A stretch of DNA of 64,000 nucleotides. It comes from Blastococcus aurantiacus (GTDB lineage Bacteria > Actinomycetota > Actinomycetes > Mycobacteriales > Geodermatophilaceae). The position numbers and the translations under genes are program-made. The notes under the pieces were generated by a model. That model did no database searches and was not told where the DNA came from. It saw only the letters and a list, made by a program, of their open reading frames with translations. The stretch covers positions 62,001 to 126,000 of the forward strand of contig NZ_FNBT01000006.1 in assembly GCF_900102425.1 (NCBI RefSeq), in the 5' to 3' direction. Within the stretch, counting starts at the first letter, position 1; each line of letters begins with the position of its first letter. Shown piece after piece: positions 33,796 through 42,060 of the stretch.

Positions 33796-35094
33796 ATGCG
33801 CCAGCGCTTCACCGCCCGGGCGGCCGTGGTCGGGGACCGCGCCGGCACCGTCGTCCCCGATGCCGTCGTCGACGTCCTGGACGGGTCGATCGAGTGGATC
33901 GGCCCGGCCGCCGACGCTCCGGCGCAGCCCGGTGCCGAGGTGGTCGCGCTGCCCGGCGTCCTCACCCCCGGGCTGGTCAACGCCCACTCGCACGCGCCGA
34001 TGGTGCTGTTCCGCGGGCAGGGGGAGGGGCTGCCGCTGGACCGCTGGCTGCAGGAGGTCATGTGGCCGCGCGAGGCCCGCCTCACCGCCGAGGACGTCGA
34101 GGTCGCGATGACCGCTGCGTCGGCGGAGATGCTGGGCAACGGCATCACCACCAGCGTCGAGATGTACTTCCAGCCGGAGCGGATCGCCGCAGCCGTGGGC
34201 GTCACCGGTGCCCGCGCGGTCATCGCCACCCCGCTGCTCCCGCTGCCGGGCATGCCGCCCATGGAGGAGCAGCTGCGCGCCGCCGTGGCGCTGGCCGCCG
34301 GAACTCCGGACGACGGCACGGTCGAGTACGGCCTCGGCCCGCACGCCGCCTACACCGTGCCGCTCCCAGTACTGCGCGACGCGTCCGCCGCGGCGCGTGA
34401 GCACGGCCTGCTGCTGCACCTGCACGTCGCCGAGACCGCGACCGAGGGAGACGACCTGCTCGCCACCCACGGCCTCTCCGTGCCCTCGCTGCTCGCCGCC
34501 CACGACGTCCTGGGCGGGCGCGTGCTGGCCGCGCACTGCGTGCACATGGACGACGGCGACCTCGACCTGTGGCGCGAGTACGACGTCGCCGTGGCGCACT
34601 GCCCGGCGAGCAACGCCAAGCTGGCCAGCGGCGTCGCGCGCGTGCGCGACATGCTCGACCGCGGCATCCGGGTGGGCCTGGGCACCGACGGCCCCGCGTC
34701 CAACGACTCCCTCGACCTGCTCGCGGACCTGCGCCTGGCCGCCGGCATGGCCCGGCTGCGCGAGCGCTCGGCCACCGCGCTGACCGCGGCCGAGGCCTTC
34801 TGGCTGGCCACCGGCGCGGCCGCGGATGCCATCGGCCGCCCCGACCTGGGCGTCCTGGAGGCCGGCCGCCGCGCGGACCTGGTGCACGTGGACACCCGCG
34901 ACCTCGTGTTCGAGCCCGTCGGGGACGCCGCCGATCTGCTGGCGCACCTGGTCTGGTCGGCCGACGGCCGGCACGTGCGCGACGTCTGGGTGGGCGGCAG
35001 CCAGGTGGTGGCGGAGGGCCGGTCCACGCGGGTCGACGCCGACGCCCTGCGTCGGGACGTGGCGCGGCGGGCGGCCCGGCTGGCCGGGCGGTGA
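33796..35094 (+). CDS. Amidohydrolase (MtaD/TRZ-ATZ type deaminase family)
   Basis: The 432-residue metal-dependent amidohydrolase has the metal-binding motif GLVNAHSHAPM, a later LHLHVAET, AHCVHMDD, and the GLGTDGPASNDSLDLL metal-site Asp. This pattern fits the S-adenosylhomocysteine/methylthioadenosine deaminase and chlorohydrolase group. The substrate could be a purine nucleoside or a triazine-like amine. A TAGCGT box ends 8 bp before ATG 33796, so the mRNA is probably leaderless. Its stop overlaps the start of the following monooxygenase gene (GTGA). Confidence 0.88.
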   Translation: MRQRFTARAAVVGDRAGTVVPDAVVDVLDGSIEWIGPAADAPAQPGAEVVALPGVLTPGLVNAHSHAPMVLFRGQGEGLPLDRWLQEVMWPREARLTAEDVEVAMTAASAEMLGNGITTSVEMYFQPERIAAAVGVTGARAVIATPLLPLPGMPPMEEQLRAAVALAAGTPDDGTVEYGLGPHAAYTVPLPVLRDASAAAREHGLLLHLHVAETATEGDDLLATHGLSVPSLLAAHDVLGGRVLAAHCVHMDDGDLDLWREYDVAVAHCPASNAKLASGVARVRDMLDRGIRVGLGTDGPASNDSLDLLADLRLAAGMARLRERSATALTAAEAFWLATGAAADAIGRPDLGVLEAGRRADLVHVDTRDLVFEPVGDAADLLAHLVWSADGRHVRDVWVGGSQVVAEGRSTRVDADALRRDVARRAARLAGR

Positions 35095-36287
35095 CCTCGG
35101 ACCGCGCCCCGCGCGCGGTCGTGGTCGGCGGGGGGATCGGCGGCCTGGCCGCGGCCCGCGGTCTGCAGCTGGCCGGTTGGTCGGTGCTCGTGCTCGAGCG
35201 GGCAGCCGCCCTGGAGCCGCTGGGCGCCGGGATCAGCCTGTGGCCCAACGCGGTGCGCGCCCTCCAGGACCTCGGCGTGCACCTCCCGGTCCGAACGGAC
35301 GACACCGCCACGGGCGGTGGCATGCGCACCCGGCACGGCCGGTGGATGGCGCGGACGCATGCGGAGCGCTTCCCCGACCGCTACGGCGCACCCCTGCTGG
35401 CGGTGCACCGGGCCGACCTCCAGGAGGCCCTGCTGGGCGCCCTGGCGCCGGGGACGGTCGTGACCGGCACCCCGGTGCTCGGGATCGACGGCGGCCCGGA
35501 CTCCGCGCGCGTGCGGCACGGGGCCGGGGAGGAGCGCGCCGAACTGGTCGTGATCGCCGACGGCGTCCGCAGCGCCGCCCGCGCGCTGGTTGCCGGCCCG
35601 GGCCCGCGCCCCCGCTACGCCGGCTACACCGCATGGCGTGCCGTCGTGCCCGCCGGCGCGGTGCGCGCCCGGCTCGACGGCGCGACGGAGAGCTGGGGGC
35701 GCGGGGAACGGTTCGGGATCGTGCCCCTCGCCGACGGGCGGGTCTACTGGTTCGCGACGGCGAACGCTCCGGAGGGCGAGCATGCCGTGGGCGGTGAGCA
35801 CGCCGAGGTGCGGCGCCGCTTCTCCGACTGGCATGCGCCCATCCCGGAGGTCGTCCGCGCCACCTGCGCCGGCGACGTGCTGCGCCACGACGTGTACGAG
35901 CTGCGTCCGCACCCGCGTTCCTACGTCGGGGGGCGGCTGGTCCTGCTGGGCGACGCGGCCCATGCCATGTCGCCCGACCTGGGGCAGGGCGCCTGCCAGG
36001 CGATCGAGGACGCCGCCGCGCTGCGGGTGCTGGTGCCGGTCGGAGGGGATGTCGACGCCGGCCTGGCTGCGTATGACCGCCTCCGCCGTCCCCGCGCCCG
36101 GGGGATCGCGCGCCGCTCGGCCCAGGTGGGGCGGCTCGGCCAGCTCGAGGGTCGGGTGACCAGCGGTGCACGGGATCTGGCGGTGCGATGGCTGCCCGAC
36201 GTCGTCGGTGAGAGGCAGCTCGACGGCGTTCTGCGGTGGCGCCCGCCGCCGGCCGTCGTCCCCGGCGGCGCGGGCTCGCGGGGCTGA
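35091..36287 (+). CDS. FAD-dependent monooxygenase (salicylate/urate hydroxylase-like)
   Basis: The 398-residue group A flavoprotein monooxygenase has RAVVVGGGIGGLAAARGLQLAG at the N-terminus, the DG motif in VIADGVRSAARAL, and LLGDAAHAMSPDLGQGACQAIEDA near residue 290. The sequence resembles salicylate hydroxylase and HpxO urate hydroxylase groups. The GTG start overlaps the amidohydrolase stop. A deaminase coupled to a hydroxylase suggests that both act on one heterocyclic compound, perhaps a purine; that is inference. Confidence 0.87.
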   Translation: MTSDRAPRAVVVGGGIGGLAAARGLQLAGWSVLVLERAAALEPLGAGISLWPNAVRALQDLGVHLPVRTDDTATGGGMRTRHGRWMARTHAERFPDRYGAPLLAVHRADLQEALLGALAPGTVVTGTPVLGIDGGPDSARVRHGAGEERAELVVIADGVRSAARALVAGPGPRPRYAGYTAWRAVVPAGAVRARLDGATESWGRGERFGIVPLADGRVYWFATANAPEGEHAVGGEHAEVRRRFSDWHAPIPEVVRATCAGDVLRHDVYELRPHPRSYVGGRLVLLGDAAHAMSPDLGQGACQAIEDAAALRVLVPVGGDVDAGLAAYDRLRRPRARGIARRSAQVGRLGQLEGRVTSGARDLAVRWLPDVVGERQLDGVLRWRPPPAVVPGGAGSRG

Positions 36288-36338
36288 GCCCCGCCCGGGC
36301 CTCGCCCAGGGAACGAGGCGGAGCAGCGGCACGCTTGT

Positions 36339-36354
36339 TCAACCGTCGGGTTGA
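36339..36354. promoter_or_regulatory. ArsR operator 1
   Basis: TCAACC-GTCG-GGTTGA is a perfect 6-4-6 inverted repeat. It overlaps the -35 element of the promoter for the ArsR gene. The same half-sites recur at 36385-36400. Confidence 0.75.
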
Positions 36355-36379
36355 CAACATCCGACGACGGTCCTACGGT
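36351..36379 (+). promoter_or_regulatory. Promoter of the ArsR/AHSA1 operon
   Basis: A consensus -35 box TTGACA (36351-36356), a 17-bp spacer and a TACGGT -10 box (36374-36379) lie between the two operators. This is an unusually good sigma-70-type promoter for this genome. Confidence 0.7.
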
Positions 36380-36384
36380 CTTCC

Positions 36385-36400
36385 TCAACCGAGAGGTTGA
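36385..36400. promoter_or_regulatory. ArsR operator 2
   Basis: TCAACC-GAGA-GGTTGA has the same half-sites as operator 1 and begins 46 bp after it. It covers the expected transcription start and ends just before the AGGAGG ribosome binding site at 36403-36408. Confidence 0.75.
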
Positions 36401-36414
36401 ATAGGAGGAACGTG

Positions 36415-36768
36415 GTGGCGGATCCGCTCTCCCGGGTGTTCTCGGCGCTGGCCGATCCCACCCGGCGGGACATCGTGGCGCGGCTCGCGGTCGGCGACGC
36501 CACGGTCAACGAGCTCGCCGCGCCCTACGACGTGACCGTCCAGGCCGTCTCCAAGCACCTCCGGGTGCTGGAGGACGCCGGCCTGGTGAGCCGCAGCCGG
36601 GAGGCACAGCGCCGCCCGGTGCACCTCGAGGCCGAGGTGTTCGACCTGATGACGAAATGGATCGAGCGCTACCGGCGCCAGGCCGAGGAGCGCTACCGCC
36701 GTCTCGACGACGTCCTGCGTGCGATGCCGGACGCCGACCCCCCGTCCCCGGAAGGACCCACGCCATGA
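36415..36768 (+). CDS. ArsR family transcriptional regulator
   Basis: The 117-residue winged-helix repressor carries the signature RVFSALADPTRRDIVARLAVGDATVNELA and a recognition helix YDVTVQAVSKHLRVLEDAGLV. It has no metal-binding Cys motif. It belongs to the group that controls AHSA1/SRPBCC genes, and the gene that follows is such a partner. AGGAGG at 36403-36408 is 6 bp before GTG 36415; GTG 36412 is also possible. Two identical operators flank its promoter, so it is probably self-repressing. The ATG of the next gene overlaps its stop. Confidence 0.9.
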   Translation: MADPLSRVFSALADPTRRDIVARLAVGDATVNELAAPYDVTVQAVSKHLRVLEDAGLVSRSREAQRRPVHLEAEVFDLMTKWIERYRRQAEERYRRLDDVLRAMPDADPPSPEGPTP

Positions 36769-37250
36769 CCAGCACCACGCACCACGAGACCCGGATCGTC
36801 TCCGACCCCGACGTCCCGCTCGTCCGGATCACCCGCGAGTTCGACGCACCCGCCGAGAAGGTGTTCCGGGCGCACGTCGACCCCGAGCTGTTCGCGCAGT
36901 GGACCGGCCCGAAGGGCATGGAGATCCGGATCGACCGGCACGACTGCCGCACCGGCGGCTCCTACCGCTACGTGATGGCGCAGGACGGGGAGGAGTACGC
37001 CTTCAACGGTGCCTTCCACGAGGTCCGCGAGAACGAGCTCATCGTGCAGACCTTCGCCTTCGAGGGCATGCCGGACGACGTCGCGCTGGAGCGTCTCGTC
37101 CTCGAGGACCTCGGCGACGGGCGCTGCCGGCTCACCTCGACCTCGCTGGTCGACTCGTTCGAGGGCCGCGACGGCTTCGTGGCCAGTGGCATGGAGGTCG
37201 GCGTGAACGAGGGCTACGAGAAGCTCGACGAGCTCCTGGCCCGCGCCTGA
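36765..37250 (+). CDS. AHSA1/SRPBCC family protein
   Basis: The 161-residue protein has the START/SRPBCC signature of the activator-of-Hsp90-ATPase-1 group: ITREFDAPAEKVFRAHVDPELFAQWTGP, then GGSYRYVMAQDGEEYAFNGAFHEV and a C-terminal GMEVGVNEGYEKLDELL. These proteins bind small hydrophobic ligands; ArsR-AHSA1 pairs are widespread but mostly uncharacterised. The start overlaps the ArsR stop by 4 bp. A long hairpin follows the stop. Confidence 0.9.
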   Translation: MTSTTHHETRIVSDPDVPLVRITREFDAPAEKVFRAHVDPELFAQWTGPKGMEIRIDRHDCRTGGSYRYVMAQDGEEYAFNGAFHEVRENELIVQTFAFEGMPDDVALERLVLEDLGDGRCRLTSTSLVDSFEGRDGFVASGMEVGVNEGYEKLDELLARA

Positions 37251-37265
37251 GCCCCCGCCCACGGC

Positions 37266-37323
37266 CGAGATCTGCGCACTCGGGGTTCTCGCGGCCCTGC
37301 ATGCCCCGAGTGGGCAGATCTCG
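37266..37323. terminator. Long inverted repeat between convergent genes
   Basis: CGAGATCTGCGCACTCGGGG (37266-37285) and CCCCGAGTGGGCAGATCTCG (37304-37323) pair at 19 of 20 positions around an 18-base loop. It lies between the AHSA1 gene and the leftward MBL-fold gene and can stop transcription in both directions. Confidence 0.7.
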
Positions 37324-37327
37324 AGGA

Positions 37328-38131
37328 TCAGGCGCGCAGGCTGACCGTCTCGCCGCGCTGCACCGTGCGGAGGCTGCCGGGCAGCCCCCGGCGGCCGACC
37401 TCGGCGACGAAGTCCCCGAGCGGGGACTTGAAGCGGTCGTAGTCGTCGAAGTGCACCGGCACGGTGACCGGCGGCTTCAGCAGCTCGACGAGGTCGGCGC
37501 CCTGGCGGGCGTCCATCGTCACGGTCAGCCCGAGCGCCTTGGTCCCGCCCAGGTGCGGGATGAGCACGTCGAGCGGGCCGCAGCGCTCCAGCACGTCGCC
37601 GAGGAACGGCCGGTAGAGCGTGTCGCCGGAGATGTAGCCGCGCCACGCCACCTCACCGCCCCGGACGAGCTCCAGCACGCTGCCCATCACCGGTGGGAGC
37701 ACCTTGGCCAGCGGTCCCGGGCCGTGGACACCGGGTACCGACGTGATCCGCAGCTCGTCGTCCCCGGCGGACAGCAGGTGCTGCTGCCAGGGGCGCAGGT
37801 CCGACGTCGCCGTGAAGCCCTTGCGCCCGAGCGCCCGCGCGGCAGCCTGGGTGGTCACCACCGGCGTGGCCTTGTCCAGGCTGCGGGTGGCGATGTCGTC
37901 CCAGTGGTCGCCGTGCATGTGCGAGAGGAGGACGGCGTCCAGCGACGGCAGCTCGTGGGGCTCGAGTGCGGGGTCGGTCAGCCGCTTCGTCCACAGGCCC
38001 TTGCCCAGGTACGCCCGCTGCCCGCGGTGCAGGAAGCTCGGATCGGTGAGGAGGGTGAACCCGCCGATCCGCAGCAGCATCGTCGCGTTGCCGACGAAGG
38101 TCATCGTCACGTCGTCCACGGGCTGGGTCAT
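37328..38131 (-). CDS. MBL-fold metal-dependent hydrolase (UlaG-like)
   Basis: The 267-residue protein has the metallo-beta-lactamase metal motif LLSHMHGDHWDD (HxHxDH) near residue 71. It also has later metal-ligand regions VPGVHGPGP and ISGDTLY, and a C-terminal VPVHFDDYD. This is the lactonase/phosphodiesterase-like UlaG group. The substrate is unknown. The ATG at 38131 is favoured because the upstream in-frame part (73 residues) has no family resemblance. Confidence 0.85.
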   Translation of the reverse strand: MTQPVDDVTMTFVGNATMLLRIGGFTLLTDPSFLHRGQRAYLGKGLWTKRLTDPALEPHELPSLDAVLLSHMHGDHWDDIATRSLDKATPVVTTQAAARALGRKGFTATSDLRPWQQHLLSAGDDELRITSVPGVHGPGPLAKVLPPVMGSVLELVRGGEVAWRGYISGDTLYRPFLGDVLERCGPLDVLIPHLGGTKALGLTVTMDARQGADLVELLKPPVTVPVHFDDYDRFKSPLGDFVAEVGRRGLPGSLRTVQRGETVSLRA

Positions 38132-38204
38132 GGAGCGGCCCCTACCCGACCGGCACCCCGCTGACGCAGACTGCTCGCGGACACCCGAACCAGGAGGAGC
38201 GCCC

Positions 38205-38543
38205 GTGGACCAGGTCGACCCGACTGCCCCGCCGAGCGGCACCGGCTGCGCCGACTGCGAGGCCACCGGCGCGTGGTGGCTGCACCTGCGCCGGTGCGCG
38301 GCCTGCGGCCACGTGGGCTGCTGCGACTCCTCGCCGAACCAGCACGCCACGGCCCACGCCCGGGGTTCGGGCCACCGGATCGTGCAGAGCTTCGAGCCGG
38401 GGGAGGACTGGTTCTGGGACTACGGCGCGGAGGAGTTCGCCGAGGGCCCCGAGCTGGCGGCGCCGCATGCGCACCCGGCGGGGCAGCCCGTGCCCGGACC
38501 GGCCGGACGGGTGCCGGCCGACTGGATGAGGCACCTGCACTGA
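38205..38543 (+). CDS. Stand-alone UBP-type zinc finger protein
   Basis: This 112-residue protein is mainly one UBP-type zinc finger. The Cys/His ligands are in CADCEATGAWWLHLRRCAACGHVGCCDSSPNQHATAHARGSGH. In eukaryotes this fold binds the free C-terminus of ubiquitin; in bacteria its ligand is unknown. The finger closely matches the C-terminal finger of the adjacent Na+/H+ antiporter (RRCAACGHVGCCDSSP versus RTCLSCGHVGCCDSSP). AGGAGG is 7 bp before the GTG at 38205. The antiporter gene starts 28 bp after the stop. Confidence 0.88.
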   Translation: MDQVDPTAPPSGTGCADCEATGAWWLHLRRCAACGHVGCCDSSPNQHATAHARGSGHRIVQSFEPGEDWFWDYGAEEFAEGPELAAPHAHPAGQPVPGPAGRVPADWMRHLH

Positions 38544-38571
38544 GAGAATCGTCGTCCATGGGGGCGTCGAC

Positions 38572-40440
38572 GTGGAGGTAGTCGCCGAGCTCGTCGCCCT
38601 GGTGGTCGTGGTGGGCCTGGTCGCCGCGCTCTGTGACCGGTTCGGGTATCCGACGCCGCTGGTCCTGCTGGTCGTCGGCGCGGCGGCGTCGTTCCTGCCG
38701 CACGCGCCGGAGATCCGCCTGGACCCCGACCTCGTCCTGCACGCGCTGCTGCCGCCGCTGCTCTACGCGACCGCGGTGCGTACGTCGTTGTTCGACTTCC
38801 GGCACAACAAGACCAGCATCGTGTCGCTGTCGGTCGTCCTCATCGTGTTCACCACCGGCGTCGTCGGCTGGGTCACCTGGCTGGTGCTGCCGGGAGTGGC
38901 CGTCGCCGCGGCGCTGGCGCTGGGCGCCGTCGTCGCGCCGCCGGACGCGGTGGCCGCGGCCGCCCTCGGGCGCCGGCTCGGCCTGCCGCGCAAGGTGGCG
39001 ACGCTGCTGGAGCAGGAGAGCCTCGTCAACGACGCCGCGGCGCTCATCGCGCTGACGGTCGCCGTCTCGGCGCTCACGTCCTCCCCCTCGGCGCCGGAGG
39101 TGGCCGGGGACTTCCTCTGGGCCGTCGTGGGCGCGGTGCTGATCGGCGGGGCCGTCGCGGCGCTGCTGGCGATGGTGCGGGCCCGGCTGCGCGACCCGGT
39201 GCTCGACACCCTGATCTCCTTCGTCGCCCCCTACCTGGCCTTCCTCCCGGCCGAGGAGGTGCACGCCTCCGGCGTCCTGGCCACCGTCGTCACCGGCCTG
39301 GCGCTGGCCCACCTCTCGCCGCGGGTGCAGACGGCGTCGGCGCGGGTCACCGAGGCGATCACCTGGCGCACGGTCGCCTTCGTGCTGGAGAACGCCGTCT
39401 TCCTGGTGATCGGCCTGCAGCTGCCCGGCCTGCTCTCCGACGCCGGCGACAGCGACCTGGGCGCCGGCCGCATCGTCGCCGTCTGCGCGGCCGTGTTCGC
39501 GGCCACCGTCGTGGCCCGCTTCGTGTTCATCTTCGGGCTAGCCGGGATCCTGTCGGCGGGGACGCCCCGGATGCGGCGCCAGGCGTGGAGCCCCGGGATC
39601 GCCGGCCTCGTCTCCTGGGCGGGCATGCGCGGGGTGGTGACCCTGGCGGCGGCCCAGCTGCTGCCCGAGGACCTGCCCGACCGGGAGGTGCTGCTCCTCG
39701 CCGCCTTCACCGTGGTGGTCGGCAGCCTGCTGGTGCAGGGCTCGACGCTGCCCTGGCTGGTGCGGCGCGTGGGCCTGCCCGGGCCCGACCCGGCCGAGGA
39801 CGCGCTGCGCGCCGCCGAGCTGGGGGACGCCGCCAGCGCCGCCGGGCTGCGCCGCCTGGACGAGCTGACCACCGGACACGAACCCGTGGACGTGATCAAG
39901 CGGCTGCGGGACCGGTCCGTGGCCCGCTCGCACGCAGCGTGGGAGCGCCTCGGCCGGCCGCTCGAGGACAAGGAGACGCCGTCGAACACCTACGCCCGGC
40001 TGCGGATGGACATGCTCGCCGCCGAGCGCGAGGTCGTCATCCGGGCCCGGGACGACGGCACGGCGCCGGGGGAGGTCCTGACGGCGGCCCTCGCGGCGAT
40101 CGACGTCGAGGAGTCCCTGCTGGACCGGCAGGAGGAGCTGGAGTCCCTGGCCCGGGACCGTGCGCTCGCGCCGGCACCGCGCGGATCCCGCTGCGAGCAC
40201 CTGGAGACCGCGCCGGTGAGCGAGCCGCACCCCGCGTCGGCGTGCGAGGACTGCCTGGTCGAGGGGACGACGTGGGTGCACCTGCGCACCTGCCTCAGCT
40301 GCGGGCACGTCGGGTGCTGCGACTCCTCGCCGCGGCGGCACTCCCGCGCCCACTTCGGCGCCGAGGGCCACCCGGTGGTGGTCAGCGCGGAGCCCGGCGA
40401 GGCGTGGCGCTGGTGCTGGGTGGACGAGGAACTCGGCTGA
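38572..40440 (+). CDS. CPA1-type Na+/H+ antiporter with C-terminal UBP zinc finger
   Basis: The 622-residue protein has about 12 membrane helices in residues 1-400. NhaP/CPA1 signatures are LVLHALLPPLLYATAVRT, APPDAVAAAALGRRLGLP and EQESLVNDAAALIALTV (ion-binding Asn-Asp). A helical cytoplasmic part (about 410-535) contains KETPSNTYARLRMDMLAAEREVVIRAR. The last 85 residues form a UBP-type zinc finger (CEDCLVEGTTWVHLRTCLSCGHVGCCDSSPRRHSRAH). It exchanges protons for sodium or potassium; the finger may sense an unknown ligand. The start is a GTG. Confidence 0.9.
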   Translation: MEVVAELVALVVVVGLVAALCDRFGYPTPLVLLVVGAAASFLPHAPEIRLDPDLVLHALLPPLLYATAVRTSLFDFRHNKTSIVSLSVVLIVFTTGVVGWVTWLVLPGVAVAAALALGAVVAPPDAVAAAALGRRLGLPRKVATLLEQESLVNDAAALIALTVAVSALTSSPSAPEVAGDFLWAVVGAVLIGGAVAALLAMVRARLRDPVLDTLISFVAPYLAFLPAEEVHASGVLATVVTGLALAHLSPRVQTASARVTEAITWRTVAFVLENAVFLVIGLQLPGLLSDAGDSDLGAGRIVAVCAAVFAATVVARFVFIFGLAGILSAGTPRMRRQAWSPGIAGLVSWAGMRGVVTLAAAQLLPEDLPDREVLLLAAFTVVVGSLLVQGSTLPWLVRRVGLPGPDPAEDALRAAELGDAASAAGLRRLDELTTGHEPVDVIKRLRDRSVARSHAAWERLGRPLEDKETPSNTYARLRMDMLAAEREVVIRARDDGTAPGEVLTAALAAIDVEESLLDRQEELESLARDRALAPAPRGSRCEHLETAPVSEPHPASACEDCLVEGTTWVHLRTCLSCGHVGCCDSSPRRHSRAHFGAEGHPVVVSAEPGEAWRWCWVDEELG

Positions 40441-40472
40441 GCGGCTTGCCGCCGGCTGGTAGACACGGCACC

Positions 40473-41987
40473 GTGCCTCAGACCCGATCGGTCGACGAGT
40501 CCTTCCTCGCGCTCCCCCTGTCGGCGCTCACCGACGCCGCCCTCACCCGGGCACTGGACCTCGGCTGCTCGCACGCCGACATCCGCGTCGAGCGCATCCG
40601 CACGCAGACGATCAGCCTGCGCGACGCCCGGCCGGAGGCGGTGACCGACGGCGAGGACCTCGGGCTGGCCGTCCGGGTCGTGCACGAGGGCACCTGGGGG
40701 TTCGCCGCCGGCGTCGTCCTCACCGCCGCGGAGGCCGTCCGGCTGGCCGAGGAGGCCGTCGCCGTGGCAACCGTGTCCGCGGCCATCAACAGCGACCGCG
40801 TGGAGCTGGCCCCCGAGCCGGTGTACCGCGACGCCACGTGGGTCTCCGAGTACGAGATCGACCCGTTCGCGCTGCCCGACGCCGAGAAGACGGCGCTGCT
40901 CACCGAGTTCTCCGAGCGTCTCCTGGCCGCCGACGGCGTCGAGCACGTGCAGAGCAGCTGCATGCACGTGAAGGAGCAGAAGTACTACGCCGACACGGCC
41001 GGCACCCGCACCCGCCAGCAGCGCGTGCGCATCCACCCCGAGTTCACCGCGCTCACGGTCGACCGCGCCACCGGGTCGTTCGAGAGCATGCGCACGCTGG
41101 GCCCGCCGGCCGGACGCGGCTGGGAGTACCTCACCGGGAGCAGCTGGAACTGGGGCCAGGAGCTGGCCGAGATCCCGGAGCTGCTGCGCGAGAAGACCAA
41201 GGCGCCGTCGGTCGAGGCGGGCCGCTACGACCTGGTCATCGACCCCTCGAACCTCTGGCTGACCATCCACGAGTCCATCGGGCACGCCACCGAGCTGGAC
41301 CGGGCGCTGGGCTACGAGGCCGCCTACGCCGGGACGTCGTTCGCCACCGTCGACAAGCTCGGCACGCTGCAGTACGGCTCGCCGCTGCTCCAGGTCACCG
41401 GTGACCGCACCACGCCCCACGGCCTGTCCACGGTCGGCTGGGACGACGAGGGCGTGGCCGGGCAGGAGTGGGACATCGTGAAGGACGGCGTGCTCGTCGG
41501 CTACCAGGTCGACCGGAACATGGCCCGGCTGCGCGATTTGCCCCGCTCCAACGGCTGCGCCTTCGCCGACTCCCCGGGCCACGTGCCGGTGCAGCGGATG
41601 GCCAACGTGTCGCTGCGCCCCGCACCCGACGGGCCGTCGACCGACGAGATCATCGGCGGGGTCGAACGCGGCATCTACGTCGTCGGCGACAAGAGCTGGT
41701 CGATCGACATGCAGCGCTACAACTTCCAGTTCACCGGGCAGCGGTTCTACCGGATCGAGGACGGCCGGCTGGCGGGCCAGCTCCGCGACGTCGCCTACCA
41801 GGCCACGACCACCGACTTCTGGGGCTCGATGTCGGTCGTCGGGGGTCCGCAGACCTACGTCCTGGGCGGCGCCTTCAACTGCGGCAAGGCCCAACCCGGG
41901 CAGGCGGCGCCGGTGAGCCACGGCTGCCCGACCGCCCGCTTCGACCAGGTGTCGGTGCTCAACACGGTGCAGGAGGCCGGCCGATGA
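40473..41987 (+). CDS. tldD: TldD family metalloprotease
   Basis: The 504-residue protein is the catalytic subunit of a TldD/TldE peptidase. The metal-binding HExxxH motif is seen as HESIGH (His266-His271) in LTIHESIGHATELDRALG, and the GxGxxxQ-like C-terminal region as YVLGGAFNCGKAQPGQAAPVSHGCP. TldD/TldE degrade unfolded or modified peptides and help process some peptide natural products. A TAGACA box ends 7 bp before the GTG, suggesting a leaderless start. The TldE partner follows after 73 bp. Confidence 0.92.
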   Translation: MPQTRSVDESFLALPLSALTDAALTRALDLGCSHADIRVERIRTQTISLRDARPEAVTDGEDLGLAVRVVHEGTWGFAAGVVLTAAEAVRLAEEAVAVATVSAAINSDRVELAPEPVYRDATWVSEYEIDPFALPDAEKTALLTEFSERLLAADGVEHVQSSCMHVKEQKYYADTAGTRTRQQRVRIHPEFTALTVDRATGSFESMRTLGPPAGRGWEYLTGSSWNWGQELAEIPELLREKTKAPSVEAGRYDLVIDPSNLWLTIHESIGHATELDRALGYEAAYAGTSFATVDKLGTLQYGSPLLQVTGDRTTPHGLSTVGWDDEGVAGQEWDIVKDGVLVGYQVDRNMARLRDLPRSNGCAFADSPGHVPVQRMANVSLRPAPDGPSTDEIIGGVERGIYVVGDKSWSIDMQRYNFQFTGQRFYRIEDGRLAGQLRDVAYQATTTDFWGSMSVVGGPQTYVLGGAFNCGKAQPGQAAPVSHGCPTARFDQVSVLNTVQEAGR

Positions 41988-42060
41988 CGAGAACGACGGT
42001 CGAGCGAGCATCGCAGGGAGCGCCAGCGACCGAGGAGCGGAACGAGACCGGAGTCGAGCA

